The position numbers and the translations under genes are program-made. Shown here piece by piece: positions 17,040 to 24,547 of a stretch of DNA of 33,970 bases. Location of the stretch: IMG/VR virus record IMGVR_UViG_3300037337_000084, positions 1-33,970 of that record; one strand, written 5' to 3'. Numbering within the stretch: the first letter of the stretch is position 1; each line of letters opens with the position of its first letter. The notes beneath the pieces are model-generated. The model saw only the letters and a program-made list of their open reading frames with translations, was not told where the DNA came from and searched no databases. The DNA is from a virus.

Positions 17040-17740
17040 GGGCAATTTACGTTTGCCAACGCTGTCACGGTTGGAGTGTCATATCTGAAAGATAAATTCG
17101 CTGGCGCACAAAAGTCAAAGACCACGCTTGTAACAAGACCTCGGAGGTCTGGGTAGTTCCCCCATCTTGAAAACCTATCTGGCTCGTCAACAAGGTAAGG
17201 CTCCAAACGATCAATAAGATTAAGCAAATGACCTGCACCTTTTAAGTGCTCCATCCTTCCTTCGCTTAACCACTCATAGGTAGTAATCTCTCCCTCTCTA
17301 CGGACTTCATAAAGGGCGTAAGTAATTAGCTCTCTCATAAAAGCACGTCCGAGCCGGTACAGGTTAGTAGTCACCATCGTTCCTGATCGGGTAGATCCTG
17401 TCTCCGGATCTTCACAACTCAGTTTGTCGATAAACAAAAAACCAACTGTAAGCCGGTCGCTGTTTTCCCCATACCCGGAAGGTGTAGGTGCTAACAGCTC
17501 AGCAAAAATAACTGGAAACGCTGCTTTAATTTCGTCGGGGTTCGCTCCACCGTTAACCCAAGGTCTGCTGTGGAACTCGCCACGAACAAAGTCGGCGTAA
17601 GTATAGCCAAAGGACGCGCTACTCAAATTTGGGTCAACGTCCACTCTTCCGTAGGTTTGCGGCTGTAACCCAACCTCGTAATCAAAGTCAATGTATATTT
17701 GACGGCTGATTGAAAATATGTCTTCCAGCTTTAAGCTCAT
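17033..17740 (-). CDS. Tail/neck-region structural protein, unknown family
   Basis: 235 residues from ATG at 17740, overlapping the stop of the frameshift extension (ATGA). It is a soluble mixed protein; an Arg-rich helical part lies near residues 125-165 and the last residues are NVNCPC, with three Cys in the last 60 residues. No catalytic motif or membrane segment was seen. It sits between the probable assembly chaperone and the neck protein, so a tail terminator, minor tail or connector role is plausible. It was not recognised as a portal: it is too short and too beta-rich. Confidence 0.55.
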   Translation of the reverse strand: MSLKLEDIFSISRQIYIDFDYEVGLQPQTYGRVDVDPNLSSASFGYTYADFVRGEFHSRPWVNGGANPDEIKAAFPVIFAELLAPTPSGYGENSDRLTVGFLFIDKLSCEDPETGSTRSGTMVTTNLYRLGRAFMRELITYALYEVRREGEITTYEWLSEGRMEHLKGAGHLLNLIDRLEPYLVDEPDRFSRWGNYPDLRGLVTSVVFDFCAPANLSFRYDTPTVTALANVNCPC

Positions 17741-18033
17741 ACTCGTGCCATTTTTAAAGTTACGAACGATACAAAAGTCTCAAATTCAGCGTAGAAAGCG
17801 TTCTCATGTTCGGATAGTTGGGCTAAAGTAAACCAGCTTTTTTTCCCAGAAAACCAACCTTCCTCTATCGCTATTTGGTAGAAGATCCTCCAACCTGTGA
17901 CGGCCCAAGCCTCCTCTGCTACTTCTTTACGCGCTTTATCAACTTGCGTACCACGCCTGAACGTTGGTTTAGGCGGACCCATAAAGAAAAACCTGTACGC
18001 GGATTTGCCCTGCAATGCTGCAAGGCGTTGAGA
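17737..18033 (-). CDS. T-like extension of tail assembly chaperone, read by -1 frameshift
   Basis: This frame, -1 to the upstream gene, continues from the T9 run as SQRLAALQGKSAYRFFFMG for 98 codons to TGA at 17737. It has no ATG near the overlap: the earliest candidates are a TTG at 18015, inside the loop of the frameshift hairpin, and an ATG at 17982. The sequence WRIFYQIAIEEGWFSGKKSW (near its middle), followed by LAQLSEHENAFYAEF, resembles the T-domain of tail assembly chaperones, where a Trp-helix-Gly-Trp pattern is common. The fused product would be 235 + 98 = 333 residues. Role inferred: the G-T fusion that gathers tail tube subunits around the tape measure, as in lambda gpGT. Confidence 0.7.
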   Translation of the reverse strand, partial: SQRLAALQGKSAYRFFFMGPPKPTFRRGTQVDKARKEVAEEAWAVTGWRIFYQIAIEEGWFSGKKSWFTLAQLSEHENAFYAEFETFVSFVTLKMARV

Positions 18034-18737
18034 AAAAAAAAGCGTAAGGATAAAACACTATCCATTTTCAAAGACGAAAATAGCTCTCTTCGCGTAGCTA
18101 TAAACTTATCCCGCTCACCCGGATTTGCGGGTAGTTGCTCACCTTGTTTTCTTACCAGTATAGCGAACTCCGTCAGCCCAAGGGTGAACTCTATATTTCC
18201 AATGTCTTTTGGCATGGCACTTTTAAACGCTTCTCCGGCACGTCTTTGATATTCCATAACCTCTATACCCTCACCCATAGATAAAGGTCGGTCGGCCAAG
18301 ATCCTGCCTGTTTTTTCAAGTTTGAGAAAGAACTTTTGACCGCCATGCTTTAGCTTGAATGTCTTCGGGATCATAGCCGGCACGTAAGATTGTACGGTTG
18401 TGACAAGGTGAGCGTAAAGCCTGATAGCGGATAACTCGGATCCAATAGCGAAAACAAAGCCATTCTCTAGCAATAAAGCACCATCGTCACCTGGGACTGT
18501 CTCCGGCACGTCTGAGACGTTAGGCCCGTATATAGTCGCCAGCATATCCAAAAGCTCTTTTGCTTTACGCAAGCCATATTGGTCGTTAGAAGTGTCCTCT
18601 TCCTTGGTCGGTGGAGTTAGGAATATCGCTTCGCTGCTTTTGAAGTCGCACCAACTGCTAAAAAGAATATCGGAAGCGTCTGTTGGTATTGGAAGGTCAC
18701 GGCTTTGGCCGTCGATCTCATAGGTTACTTTTATCAT
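17919..18737 (-). CDS. Probable tail assembly chaperone, G-like zero-frame form
   Basis: 272 residues from ATG at 18737 (ATGA overlap upstream). N-terminal residues about 1-60 are a small beta/alpha unit (VTYEIDGQSRDLPI); residues about 60-190 are mixed, with a CDFKSSEAIFL motif near 31-41 of the kind found in Bacteroidota and T4-like chaperone families. Codons 233-235 are TTT TTT TTT; zero-frame readers then add a basic 37-residue tail (NALQHCRANPRTGF and beyond) to the stop at 17919. Ribosomes slipping -1 continue into the next frame. It lies two genes before the tape measure, close to the normal site of G/GT genes. The alternative is an unrelated unknown gene. Confidence 0.6.
   Translation of the reverse strand: MIKVTYEIDGQSRDLPIPTDASDILFSSWCDFKSSEAIFLTPPTKEEDTSNDQYGLRKAKELLDMLATIYGPNVSDVPETVPGDDGALLLENGFVFAIGSELSAIRLYAHLVTTVQSYVPAMIPKTFKLKHGGQKFFLKLEKTGRILADRPLSMGEGIEVMEYQRRAGEAFKSAMPKDIGNIEFTLGLTEFAILVRKQGEQLPANPGERDKFIATRRELFSSLKMDSVLSLRFFFLNALQHCRANPRTGFSLWVRLNQRSGVVRKLIKRVKK
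18007..18041 (-). promoter_or_regulatory. Programmed -1 ribosomal frameshift site (tail assembly chaperone)
   Basis: Nine Ts (18041-18033) give the heptamer T TTT TTT in phase at 18039-18033. After a six-base spacer CTCAAC, GCCTTGCA (18026-18019) pairs with TGCAGGGC (18014-18007), eight pairs including one wobble, with a GCAT loop. This is the textbook slippery-spacer-hairpin layout. The caveat is that a miscounted homopolymer (10 Ts instead of 9) would also join the frames. Confidence 0.72.
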
Positions 18738-19228
18738 TCCTCCTCGTTTTGGTTTGTCTCTCCTTGATAGTGTGCTACAATTCGCTCAGCTACCGTTGCA
18801 ATAAGTTTAGCCCTGCCCAAGTTGATCTTGTTTTGTTGGCAGAAAATAATCATAATCCCGACGTTGTTATTGAAACGTTTCAAGACTAAAGAAACTGTTG
18901 CAAAGTGTGACGGGTTAGCGGTAGACCAAAGCGGTTTGTCTTTGATTGATTCAGATGGCATAACGCCGGGACAACTTGGGCAGTCAGCCGTAGCTCTGTT
19001 GGCTGTTGGATTTAAACGTCGTTGAATCGTAGCAAGGCCAGACGGTACTTTTTCTGGAGCTATGCCACCGATATGCGCAAATATTGCGTGACGGTCCTCC
19101 ACAAAACGGTTGGCGATGGTTGTTATTAACCAGTTGTATTCTTGTTGGGCTTTCTTTTGTTGGTAGTCAGGCCAAAGTTCATGCATTGCCTCACATACGC
19201 GCTGTACTCTTTCATCTTTGAACTCCAT
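18734..19228 (-). CDS. Unknown protein between terminase and tail chaperone genes
   Basis: 164 residues from ATG at 19228, 13 bases after the large terminase stop. A helical N-terminus (residues 1-60, many Glu, Arg, Trp) leads to a DCPSCPG motif near residue 90, a possible metal-binding or redox pair. Then comes a LVLKRFNNNVGIMIIFC strand-like segment and a helical acidic tail ending in NQNEEE. No family was recognised. In most phages this place holds the portal gene; this protein is far too small to be one. Overlap with the next ATG (ATGA) shows operon membership. It may be a head-completion or connector protein. Confidence 0.55.
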   Translation of the reverse strand: MEFKDERVQRVCEAMHELWPDYQQKKAQQEYNWLITTIANRFVEDRHAIFAHIGGIAPEKVPSGLATIQRRLNPTANRATADCPSCPGVMPSESIKDKPLWSTANPSHFATVSLVLKRFNNNVGIMIIFCQQNKINLGRAKLIATVAERIVAHYQGETNQNEEE

Positions 19229-19241
19229 AAGGTAACTTTTT

Positions 19242-20714
19242 TTAAACTGTTATTGCCTCAATCCGGGTACTCCGGCCAGGTGCTAAAATTGTTTTATTCA
19301 TAAGTCCTACCAAACAATCTACTTGATCATCGTGCGCTCCGTTGGGAAAGTTTTCAATTTCCGCTATGAAGTTGGCAACCCAATCTGCATGATCCGGGAC
19401 AAAGACACGTCTGCCTTCTAGCGTAGGAGCAACTGCCGTCGCTCTTACAACCTTGCTATCTTTTGGCGGTTCATCTTGCACTATCGTTAGATTTGTTTCG
19501 TAACGTAAGGTTTGGATAATAGACAAACCGGAGGCTTTTGGCTCAACAATTAACGCTGAATATCGGCCAGCACCGCGTGTGAGCATGAAGTCGGGGATGA
19601 AACGTATAAGGTCTGGGAACTCCATACGAACGATTGCAACGTCCACAAGATACAAGTTATATCCTATTTGAGCACCAGCCAACACACAAGTCGGGTCATT
19701 ATGCTGCTTTTCGGTGTAGGCTGAATCTAAGTAAAAGTGTATAATTGCCTGTGACCAATCAATCTCAGCCGGGTTGTACCGTCCCAGCCATGCCCCCTTT
19801 AAAATACCGCCACCTTTGGTAGTTGGTTGCTGTTGATAAAGTGCCGAAAATATAGACGCGCTCGCTCGCTTCTTAGATAACAATCTTTCCAAACTGTGAC
19901 GCTGTGGCCACAACGCTTCTCCAGCGCGTCTAGGGTCTTCAACGCTACGGGTATCTTCGGCAATAGCAGGAATGTTAATGACCTCCCATTCTCCTGGGTA
20001 CTGCTTCATAAGTCTTCCTGCTAGATCATCTTGATGCCATCGTGTCATTATGAGAACTTGAACACTATCGTTATGTAGTCGTGTTTCAGCTACCGACAAA
20101 TACCAGTTCCAGACTGTTTCACGTACAACCGGTGACGACGCTTCTTTGTAGTCCTTAATTGGATCGTCAATGATTAACATATCCACAGCTCGACCACTTA
20201 AACCACCTCCTACACCAACAGATTTATAGCTTCCTGTATGCCCGACAACTGAGAACTCAGAGGTGTTTCGTAAGGAATTACCACGACTATCATTAGCCAC
20301 TCTAGCAGACCCAAGACGTGTTTTTGGGAAAACGTCAATGTAGTTATCGTTGTAATCCATTATCCTTTGCACGTCACGGTTGAAGGATTTGGCAAGATCT
20401 CCTGAGTAGGAACACGCAGCTATCTTTAAATTCGGGTTTACCCCCAAAGCGTAGGCCGGTAACATTCTTGAAGCCAGCTCTGATTTGCCGTGTTGTGGAG
20501 GCATAAAAAGCATGAGCTTTTTTATCTTCCCTTCTATAACAGATTGCAGTTTATCTGCTATCAACTTTTGGTGCCAGTTCGTTGCATAAGACGTATTAAC
20601 ATACTCAACAAAAGCCATAAACGAGCCTTTCCTCGCAGCGTCAAGCAATAGGTCTCTTAGTAGTTTGCCTTCACGCCGGAGGGCTATCATCTGTTCCGTT
20701 GTGTACCTCATCAT
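19242..20714 (-). CDS. terL: Terminase large subunit
   Basis: 490 residues from ATG at 20714, overlapping the small-subunit gene by 44 bases. The ATPase domain has Walker A MPPQHGKSE (71-79), Walker B DMLIIDDP (178-185) and a TRWHQDDLAGRL coupling-type motif (224-235). The nuclease domain shows FYLDSAYTEK (acidic residue D330), VEPKASG (E391) and GAHDDQVD (D462/D463), a complete RNase H-like set. Full length for the family. It packages phage DNA into proheads through the portal and cuts the concatemer. Both domains appear intact. The start could be one Met later (20711). Confidence 0.95.
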   Translation of the reverse strand: MMRYTTEQMIALRREGKLLRDLLLDAARKGSFMAFVEYVNTSYATNWHQKLIADKLQSVIEGKIKKLMLFMPPQHGKSELASRMLPAYALGVNPNLKIAACSYSGDLAKSFNRDVQRIMDYNDNYIDVFPKTRLGSARVANDSRGNSLRNTSEFSVVGHTGSYKSVGVGGGLSGRAVDMLIIDDPIKDYKEASSPVVRETVWNWYLSVAETRLHNDSVQVLIMTRWHQDDLAGRLMKQYPGEWEVINIPAIAEDTRSVEDPRRAGEALWPQRHSLERLLSKKRASASIFSALYQQQPTTKGGGILKGAWLGRYNPAEIDWSQAIIHFYLDSAYTEKQHNDPTCVLAGAQIGYNLYLVDVAIVRMEFPDLIRFIPDFMLTRGAGRYSALIVEPKASGLSIIQTLRYETNLTIVQDEPPKDSKVVRATAVAPTLEGRRVFVPDHADWVANFIAEIENFPNGAHDDQVDCLVGLMNKTILAPGRSTRIEAITV

Positions 20715-21162
20715 AAAGATCGTTTATAGCTGCTGACTTCCTTAAACGTTTTACTTCCTCAAGTACTTCAATATCCGTAAAGCTGGGTAAATCTTCATCT
20801 TCTGAGTTGTCGGTTAAACGATCTTCTTGGTGTGGTGTCGGCGTCCCATCCAAATTTCGCATAATTAGCTCAATAGCTCTTGTGGCTTCGGAAGCGTTCC
20901 CGCTCATAGCTATCCGTACAAGGTTCATAACTATGAGCTCCTTAGTAGGAACTTTGATAGCTACAAAACCGGGTACTCCGTCCTTAGCGTAAAAGATCTC
21001 ATCCACTTGCGACATAGGTATGATAAATCTACCTTCTGCCTCCATCATTTTCTGCAAAGACTTTTTTAACCCAACTTTCCTTCCACGTCCCTCCGGTTGG
21101 TTCTCACTTGTAAATCGTGTAGCTATTCCGTCACCCGGTCCTATTTGTTTGTAGCCAGCCAT
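20671..21162 (-). CDS. terS: Terminase small subunit-like protein
   Basis: 163 residues from ATG at 21162, immediately before and overlapping terL. The N-terminus has the QPEGRGRKVGLKK motif typical of small-terminase-like phage proteins in Bacteroidota (DUF5681-type). The middle is helical (KELIVMNLVRIAMSGNASEATRAI, given as one helix in parts), and the C-terminus is acidic (NSEDEDLPSF) followed by charged helices. No obvious helix-turn-helix was seen. Role: recognises phage DNA and starts packaging with the large subunit. The assignment rests on position, the motif and size. Confidence 0.8.
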   Translation of the reverse strand: MAGYKQIGPGDGIATRFTSENQPEGRGRKVGLKKSLQKMMEAEGRFIIPMSQVDEIFYAKDGVPGFVAIKVPTKELIVMNLVRIAMSGNASEATRAIELIMRNLDGTPTPHQEDRLTDNSEDEDLPSFTDIEVLEEVKRLRKSAAINDLYDEVHNGTDDSPPA

Positions 21163-21186
21163 ATTGCCGTTTTTACGCCGTTTGAG

Positions 21187-21891
21187 TTACTTTGCAAATC
21201 CTAAAGCCCCATGCTCTTTCTCCAGCAAGATTTGGTTTCTGCTCTTCCAGGCTAAGCTCCACTCTTTTCCCTCGAACAAAGTTGAAAACCCTGTGATGTG
21301 TTTCAAGCGCATAAGCTCATCAACCTCCATCCCAAGATTGTTGCAAATATCCGCGTCGGTCTTACCTTCATCCAGCATGGTGTAAACCATGTTCGCCATG
21401 CCTTTAACACTATGCTCGCCACGAGCACGATTGTGCCTTACGGTTGACGCCATCCTGTCGGCGAGCGACTTTTCAATAACGACAACCGGTAGGTGGCCTA
21501 AATTACGCTTTAAGATGTCTGGGTTGCTTTGTGCGGTAAAAAAGCGGTGGAAGCCGTCTACTATTATGTATTCGCCTTTTTCTTTGTCGTAGAAGGTTAC
21601 TATCGGTTGAGTATAGCCATCGTTTTTTATGCTAAGGTAAAGCAGTCCCATTTCCTTACCAGCCACATTGTTTGGGTTGTAATCGTTAGCCTTCACCTTT
21701 TCGATCGGCACCCAACGAACGAAGTCAATGGGTTGTGATCTTATTGGGCTGAGCCTGTGGATTACTTCTCGGATTTCGGTTAACCCGGCCAAGTCTCCAC
21801 CTTTCGACAAATAGTCGTAAACGATCTGTTTGACTGCTCCTACCGACGTGGCAAGATCTCCTGACTTATATTTTGCTGTTGCGTTTGTCAT
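21187..21891 (-). CDS. ParB-like protein, IbrB type
   Basis: About 234 residues from ATG at 21891, directly after the stop of the PAPS-reductase-like gene (TAAC then ATG); an ATG at 21903 overlapping it is possible. The ParB/sulfiredoxin fold is shown by VPIEKVKANDYNPNNV (about 61-76), a KEMGLLYLSIKNDGYTQPIV segment, and the box DGFHRF (about 112-117), followed by TVRHNRARGEHS with conserved Arg/His. A helix-turn-helix-like part lies near 160-200 (DADICNNLGMEVDELMRL). IbrB partners of IbrA have this fold and this order. Possible roles: DNA-binding regulator, or specificity/nucleotide-hydrolysing partner of the reductase. Biochemical function is not established for these phage forms. Confidence 0.85.
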   Translation of the reverse strand: MTNATAKYKSGDLATSVGAVKQIVYDYLSKGGDLAGLTEIREVIHRLSPIRSQPIDFVRWVPIEKVKANDYNPNNVAGKEMGLLYLSIKNDGYTQPIVTFYDKEKGEYIIVDGFHRFFTAQSNPDILKRNLGHLPVVVIEKSLADRMASTVRHNRARGEHSVKGMANMVYTMLDEGKTDADICNNLGMEVDELMRLKHITGFSTLFEGKEWSLAWKSRNQILLEKEHGALGFAK

Positions 21892-21892
21892 G

Positions 21893-23044
21893 TTACAATC
21901 CATCTATGTGTTTATTTTTGAAGCCGACACGCTTTCCCCGTAGCATAAACCGTGAGTAATCGTTGATCATAGGGCTATTTTCCCAATTTCCTATTTTGGT
22001 CATGTGGTAGTCGTTTACTAAAATTGAGGCTATTTGTGCGCGGTGCATGACTTCAATGTAGTGCATATCGGCGTACTTAACATCCATCTGGTTCCACTTT
22101 TTGAAGTACTTTTTTCGCTGGTCTTCATTTGTGACCAAAAAGGTAGTCAAATAGTCACGGTACTCTAGCCAGCAACTAAATGCCGTTGGTAGTGTCTTTG
22201 GCACTTTGTTGCTGTCTTTATTCAGATGCTTGAAGGTGTTAATGCCTTGCAAGCGTTTTGTCAACCGTTCCCAAGTTACCGGCTCTACTTCTTGAAGAAA
22301 GTGTAGCGCATTAACGGCTGTCTCATGACAAAGACTGGATATTCTCATACTGGGTACAGTTACCCCATGTTGATACATTAGATCGTAAATACGGCAATAA
22401 GGAAGTTTGTTATCATGTATGTACTTCCAAACGTCGCGGTAGCTCCAGTCGTAAATTGGGTAAATGGCGTACTTTTTTGACTTCTTATCGTGTTTTTTCC
22501 CATAAGTGATGTGTCTGTACTTACTTCCTTGGGTAAGGCTGTGACGCCTTCCGGGTGACTCCTCTGCTCTTACTCCACCGCACATGGCCACCGATTGACC
22601 GGGAAAGTGTTGTGTCACAACAGCGTCAAATAGCAAAGTAAATCGGTCAGTACCGTAAATGTTCTCTTTTAGGCTGTCAGGTTCTTTTTTTCGCATCCAC
22701 TCTTCCTCCTTTCCAACTTCCCAACATTGAAGCCAGTTTTTTTCAAAAGACGTGCTGTTAGCAAGTTTAAAGGGTATTTGCAGCCAAATGGGTACTACCT
22801 CTGGCCTGTTCATTATGTCTCGCACATAGTCAATTGTACCTTGCCATTCGCTTTCTTGATCAATAAATAGAATGGGAATTGGTAGTCGTCCTCTTTTACG
22901 AGCGACCTCAATAACCAAGTTGAGTGTGACGGTGCTATCCTTTCCCCCGCTGCAAGTAGCACCGACAACGTCAAACTCGTCAAACAAATAGTTTATCCTT
23001 TCCTTCGCTGCTTCGTAAACGTCGTAAGATTGGTAAATCTTCAT
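21893..23044 (-). CDS. PAPS reductase-like protein, IbrA type (DUF3440-like)
   Basis: 383 residues from ATG at 23044, overlapping the methyltransferase stop (ATGA). The PP-loop CSGGKDST (31-38) marks the adenine nucleotide alpha-hydrolase/PAPS reductase fold; FIDQESEWQGT follows near 75-85. RAEESPGR near 159-166 and YPIYDWSYRDVWKYI near 195-209 are typical of the family. An RISSLCHETAVNALHFLQE segment near 235 is like IbrA. A canonical assimilatory reductase would carry a C-terminal ECG-H-x-G-C motif; it was not seen, so sulfate assimilation is unlikely. The fold also occurs in DndC, which makes phosphorothioate DNA. Inferred role: ATP-dependent activation for nucleic-acid or regulator modification, with its ParB-like neighbour. 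Confidence 0.88.
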   Translation of the reverse strand: MKIYQSYDVYEAAKERINYLFDEFDVVGATCSGGKDSTVTLNLVIEVARKRGRLPIPILFIDQESEWQGTIDYVRDIMNRPEVVPIWLQIPFKLANSTSFEKNWLQCWEVGKEEEWMRKKEPDSLKENIYGTDRFTLLFDAVVTQHFPGQSVAMCGGVRAEESPGRRHSLTQGSKYRHITYGKKHDKKSKKYAIYPIYDWSYRDVWKYIHDNKLPYCRIYDLMYQHGVTVPSMRISSLCHETAVNALHFLQEVEPVTWERLTKRLQGINTFKHLNKDSNKVPKTLPTAFSCWLEYRDYLTTFLVTNEDQRKKYFKKWNQMDVKYADMHYIEVMHRAQIASILVNDYHMTKIGNWENSPMINDYSRFMLRGKRVGFKNKHIDGL

Positions 23045-23859
23045 TTTCTATTTGTTGCAGCTATGTAATAGCCTTTCCACTCAAAGATCTGGCAGTTTGG
23101 GAAAAAAAACTCCAACTCAAACAAGCTCAAATAGGTAGGAGCCAAATAATTTGGATTTCCCAGTTGAACTTTTGAGAAACGTTCTTTTCCGTAAAACATG
23201 AGGAATAAATCACCGTCATTTTTTAAGTGACGTTTTAAGTCTGTCGTATTAAAATAGCTGCCTGAGAATAATGCGACAACTGCATCATACCGACGTTTGC
23301 GGGTGTAGTCGGCAAACATGGACCAGATGCGTGTGTAGGTAGGGTGTTTATCGGTATGTTTTCTGAGCATATCTCTCGAACAATCAATACCGACGTAATC
23401 GCTTTGATGTGGTGCTAGTAGGTCAATGTACAGTCCTGTGCCGCACCCTACGTCTAAAACCGATCCACCCCTGATGCTTCGCTTTAGCATTTCGGTTAAC
23501 TCTTTATTTTCACTTAGGCTTGTGGGATCTGCGTAAGTTGAATCATAAGCGTTTGCGACCTCTCCATCGTAGGTTCGCTCCGGGTATATTTTGCAACGGT
23601 TGACTAAGATTGTTTTGTCTAAAGATGCTCCCATTGACCAGTATTTGTACCCATTTTCGTAGTAGACTTGGTACCATGTGTGGCCAAAAAGTTCGTGGGT
23701 GCAGTTGGCGCGGATAAACAAAACCGCCGCTTTAAAGCGGTCTTTATCGTTAGCAACTCTTAGTAGTGTGTACTCATGAGGGTTAAACACCGCCGTCGTT
23801 GCAATCTGCCAAGCTGATGCTCTTATGAAATCAAAAAACCCCAGTTTGGTCAACATCAT
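23041..23859 (-). CDS. Class I SAM-dependent methyltransferase
   Basis: About 272 residues from ATG at 23859, which overlaps the ParB-like stop (ATGATG, stop TGA inside); a GTG at 23889 would add 10. An N-terminal region of about 110 residues of unknown type precedes the Rossmann domain. Motif I is SVLDVGCGTGLY (about 133-144), followed by YVGIDCSRDML (motif II) and a motif IV-like VVALFSGSYFN. The last is not DPPY or NPPF, so an amino-methylating DNA enzyme is not supported; the closest general type is the ubiE/class I small-molecule or RNA methyltransferase. Its place between a ParB-like and a PAPS-reductase-like gene suggests it acts in the same pathway. Substrate unknown. Confidence 0.85.
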   Translation of the reverse strand: MMLTKLGFFDFIRASAWQIATTAVFNPHEYTLLRVANDKDRFKAAVLFIRANCTHELFGHTWYQVYYENGYKYWSMGASLDKTILVNRCKIYPERTYDGEVANAYDSTYADPTSLSENKELTEMLKRSIRGGSVLDVGCGTGLYIDLLAPHQSDYVGIDCSRDMLRKHTDKHPTYTRIWSMFADYTRKRRYDAVVALFSGSYFNTTDLKRHLKNDGDLFLMFYGKERFSKVQLGNPNYLAPTYLSLFELEFFFPNCQIFEWKGYYIAATNRK

Positions 23860-24461
23860 ATTTTGGATATTTTGAACTCGTGCGCACACTTAGGACAACA
23901 AACCTCCCGGTACTTTGCTGGGTTATCGTAGGTCGGTGCTTGAGCTTCGTCTATGTCTTGGTCGGTAACCGTTTGGTTGTCTTTTTTTGGGTTGTAGTTT
24001 GGTTCCCATTCAGTTTGAACCTTTGCTGGTGTCCCCCAACCAAATTCAAAGTTTGTGGCGGCTGTCTCTTTAAACCACTCTGCCTCTATTTTGTAAGTAT
24101 CGCTAAAGCCATGCCAACCTTCTGGAGTAATTTTTCCGTACTCGGAGGTGATCAGAACTAACTTTTTTGCTGCTTCCTGCTTTGTCTTCGCTTCGATCAA
24201 GACGTATGGGAGGTGCAGTTCTGGGTCGTCTATTGCCTCGCTAATAACGTCTAACCGTTGATGTCCGTCAAGGACGTACATTTTTCCGTTTTTGTCCTTC
24301 CAAAGAAACAGCGGTGCAAAAAAACCGTTTTCCTCGATCGACTTTTGCAAGGCTATCCGTTTCCCCTCCGTCAAAACCTTTAGTGATCCTTGGAATTTTA
24401 GGATTTTTCCTATTTTTATAAGAGGAAGGCCGGAAAGCTCTTTCGGGATGACTATCTTCAT
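23856..24461 (-). CDS. ParB-like nuclease-domain protein with C-terminal metal-binding motif
   Basis: 201 residues from ATG at 24461, the first gene after an intrinsic terminator. It has a ParB/Srx-type N-terminal domain: a KIGKILKFQGSLKVL segment (17-31), SIEENGFFAPLFLW (41-54) and the box YVLDGHQRL (62-70). The C-terminus CCPKCAHEF (188-196) is a zinc-ribbon-like knuckle. Phage proteins of this type commonly neighbour DNA methyltransferases. It overlaps the methyltransferase gene by 4 bases and is the first of a four-gene cassette. It could provide DNA binding or nuclease function, or nucleotide hydrolysis as shown for ParB (CTP). Exact role not known. Confidence 0.82.
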   Translation of the reverse strand: MKIVIPKELSGLPLIKIGKILKFQGSLKVLTEGKRIALQKSIEENGFFAPLFLWKDKNGKMYVLDGHQRLDVISEAIDDPELHLPYVLIEAKTKQEAAKKLVLITSEYGKITPEGWHGFSDTYKIEAEWFKETAATNFEFGWGTPAKVQTEWEPNYNPKKDNQTVTDQDIDEAQAPTYDNPAKYREVCCPKCAHEFKISKI

Positions 24462-24482
24462 TGTTTATGGTTGTAATTTAGT

Positions 24483-24513
24483 AAAAAAGCCCCATAGCGG
24501 TAGCTATTGGGGC
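24483..24513 (-). terminator. Intrinsic terminator between early genes and the ParB cassette
   Basis: On the minus strand GCCCCAATAGC (24513-24503) pairs with GCTATGGGGC (24498-24489) with one bulged A and a TACC loop, followed by TTTTTT (24488-24483). Its 3' end is only 21 bases before the ATG of the ParB-like gene. It should end early transcripts. The plus orientation also ends in an A/T run, so it may act both ways. Confidence 0.8.
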
Positions 24514-24547
24514 AAAAACTATCATAATCTCATGCAAAAAAAACATT

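Noticed and set aside
17737-18015. Separate 92-residue gene starting at TTG 18015
   Set aside because: The TTG lies in the loop of the frameshift hairpin, there is no nearby ATG, and the frame is already open upstream to the slippery T run; it is better read as the frameshift extension.
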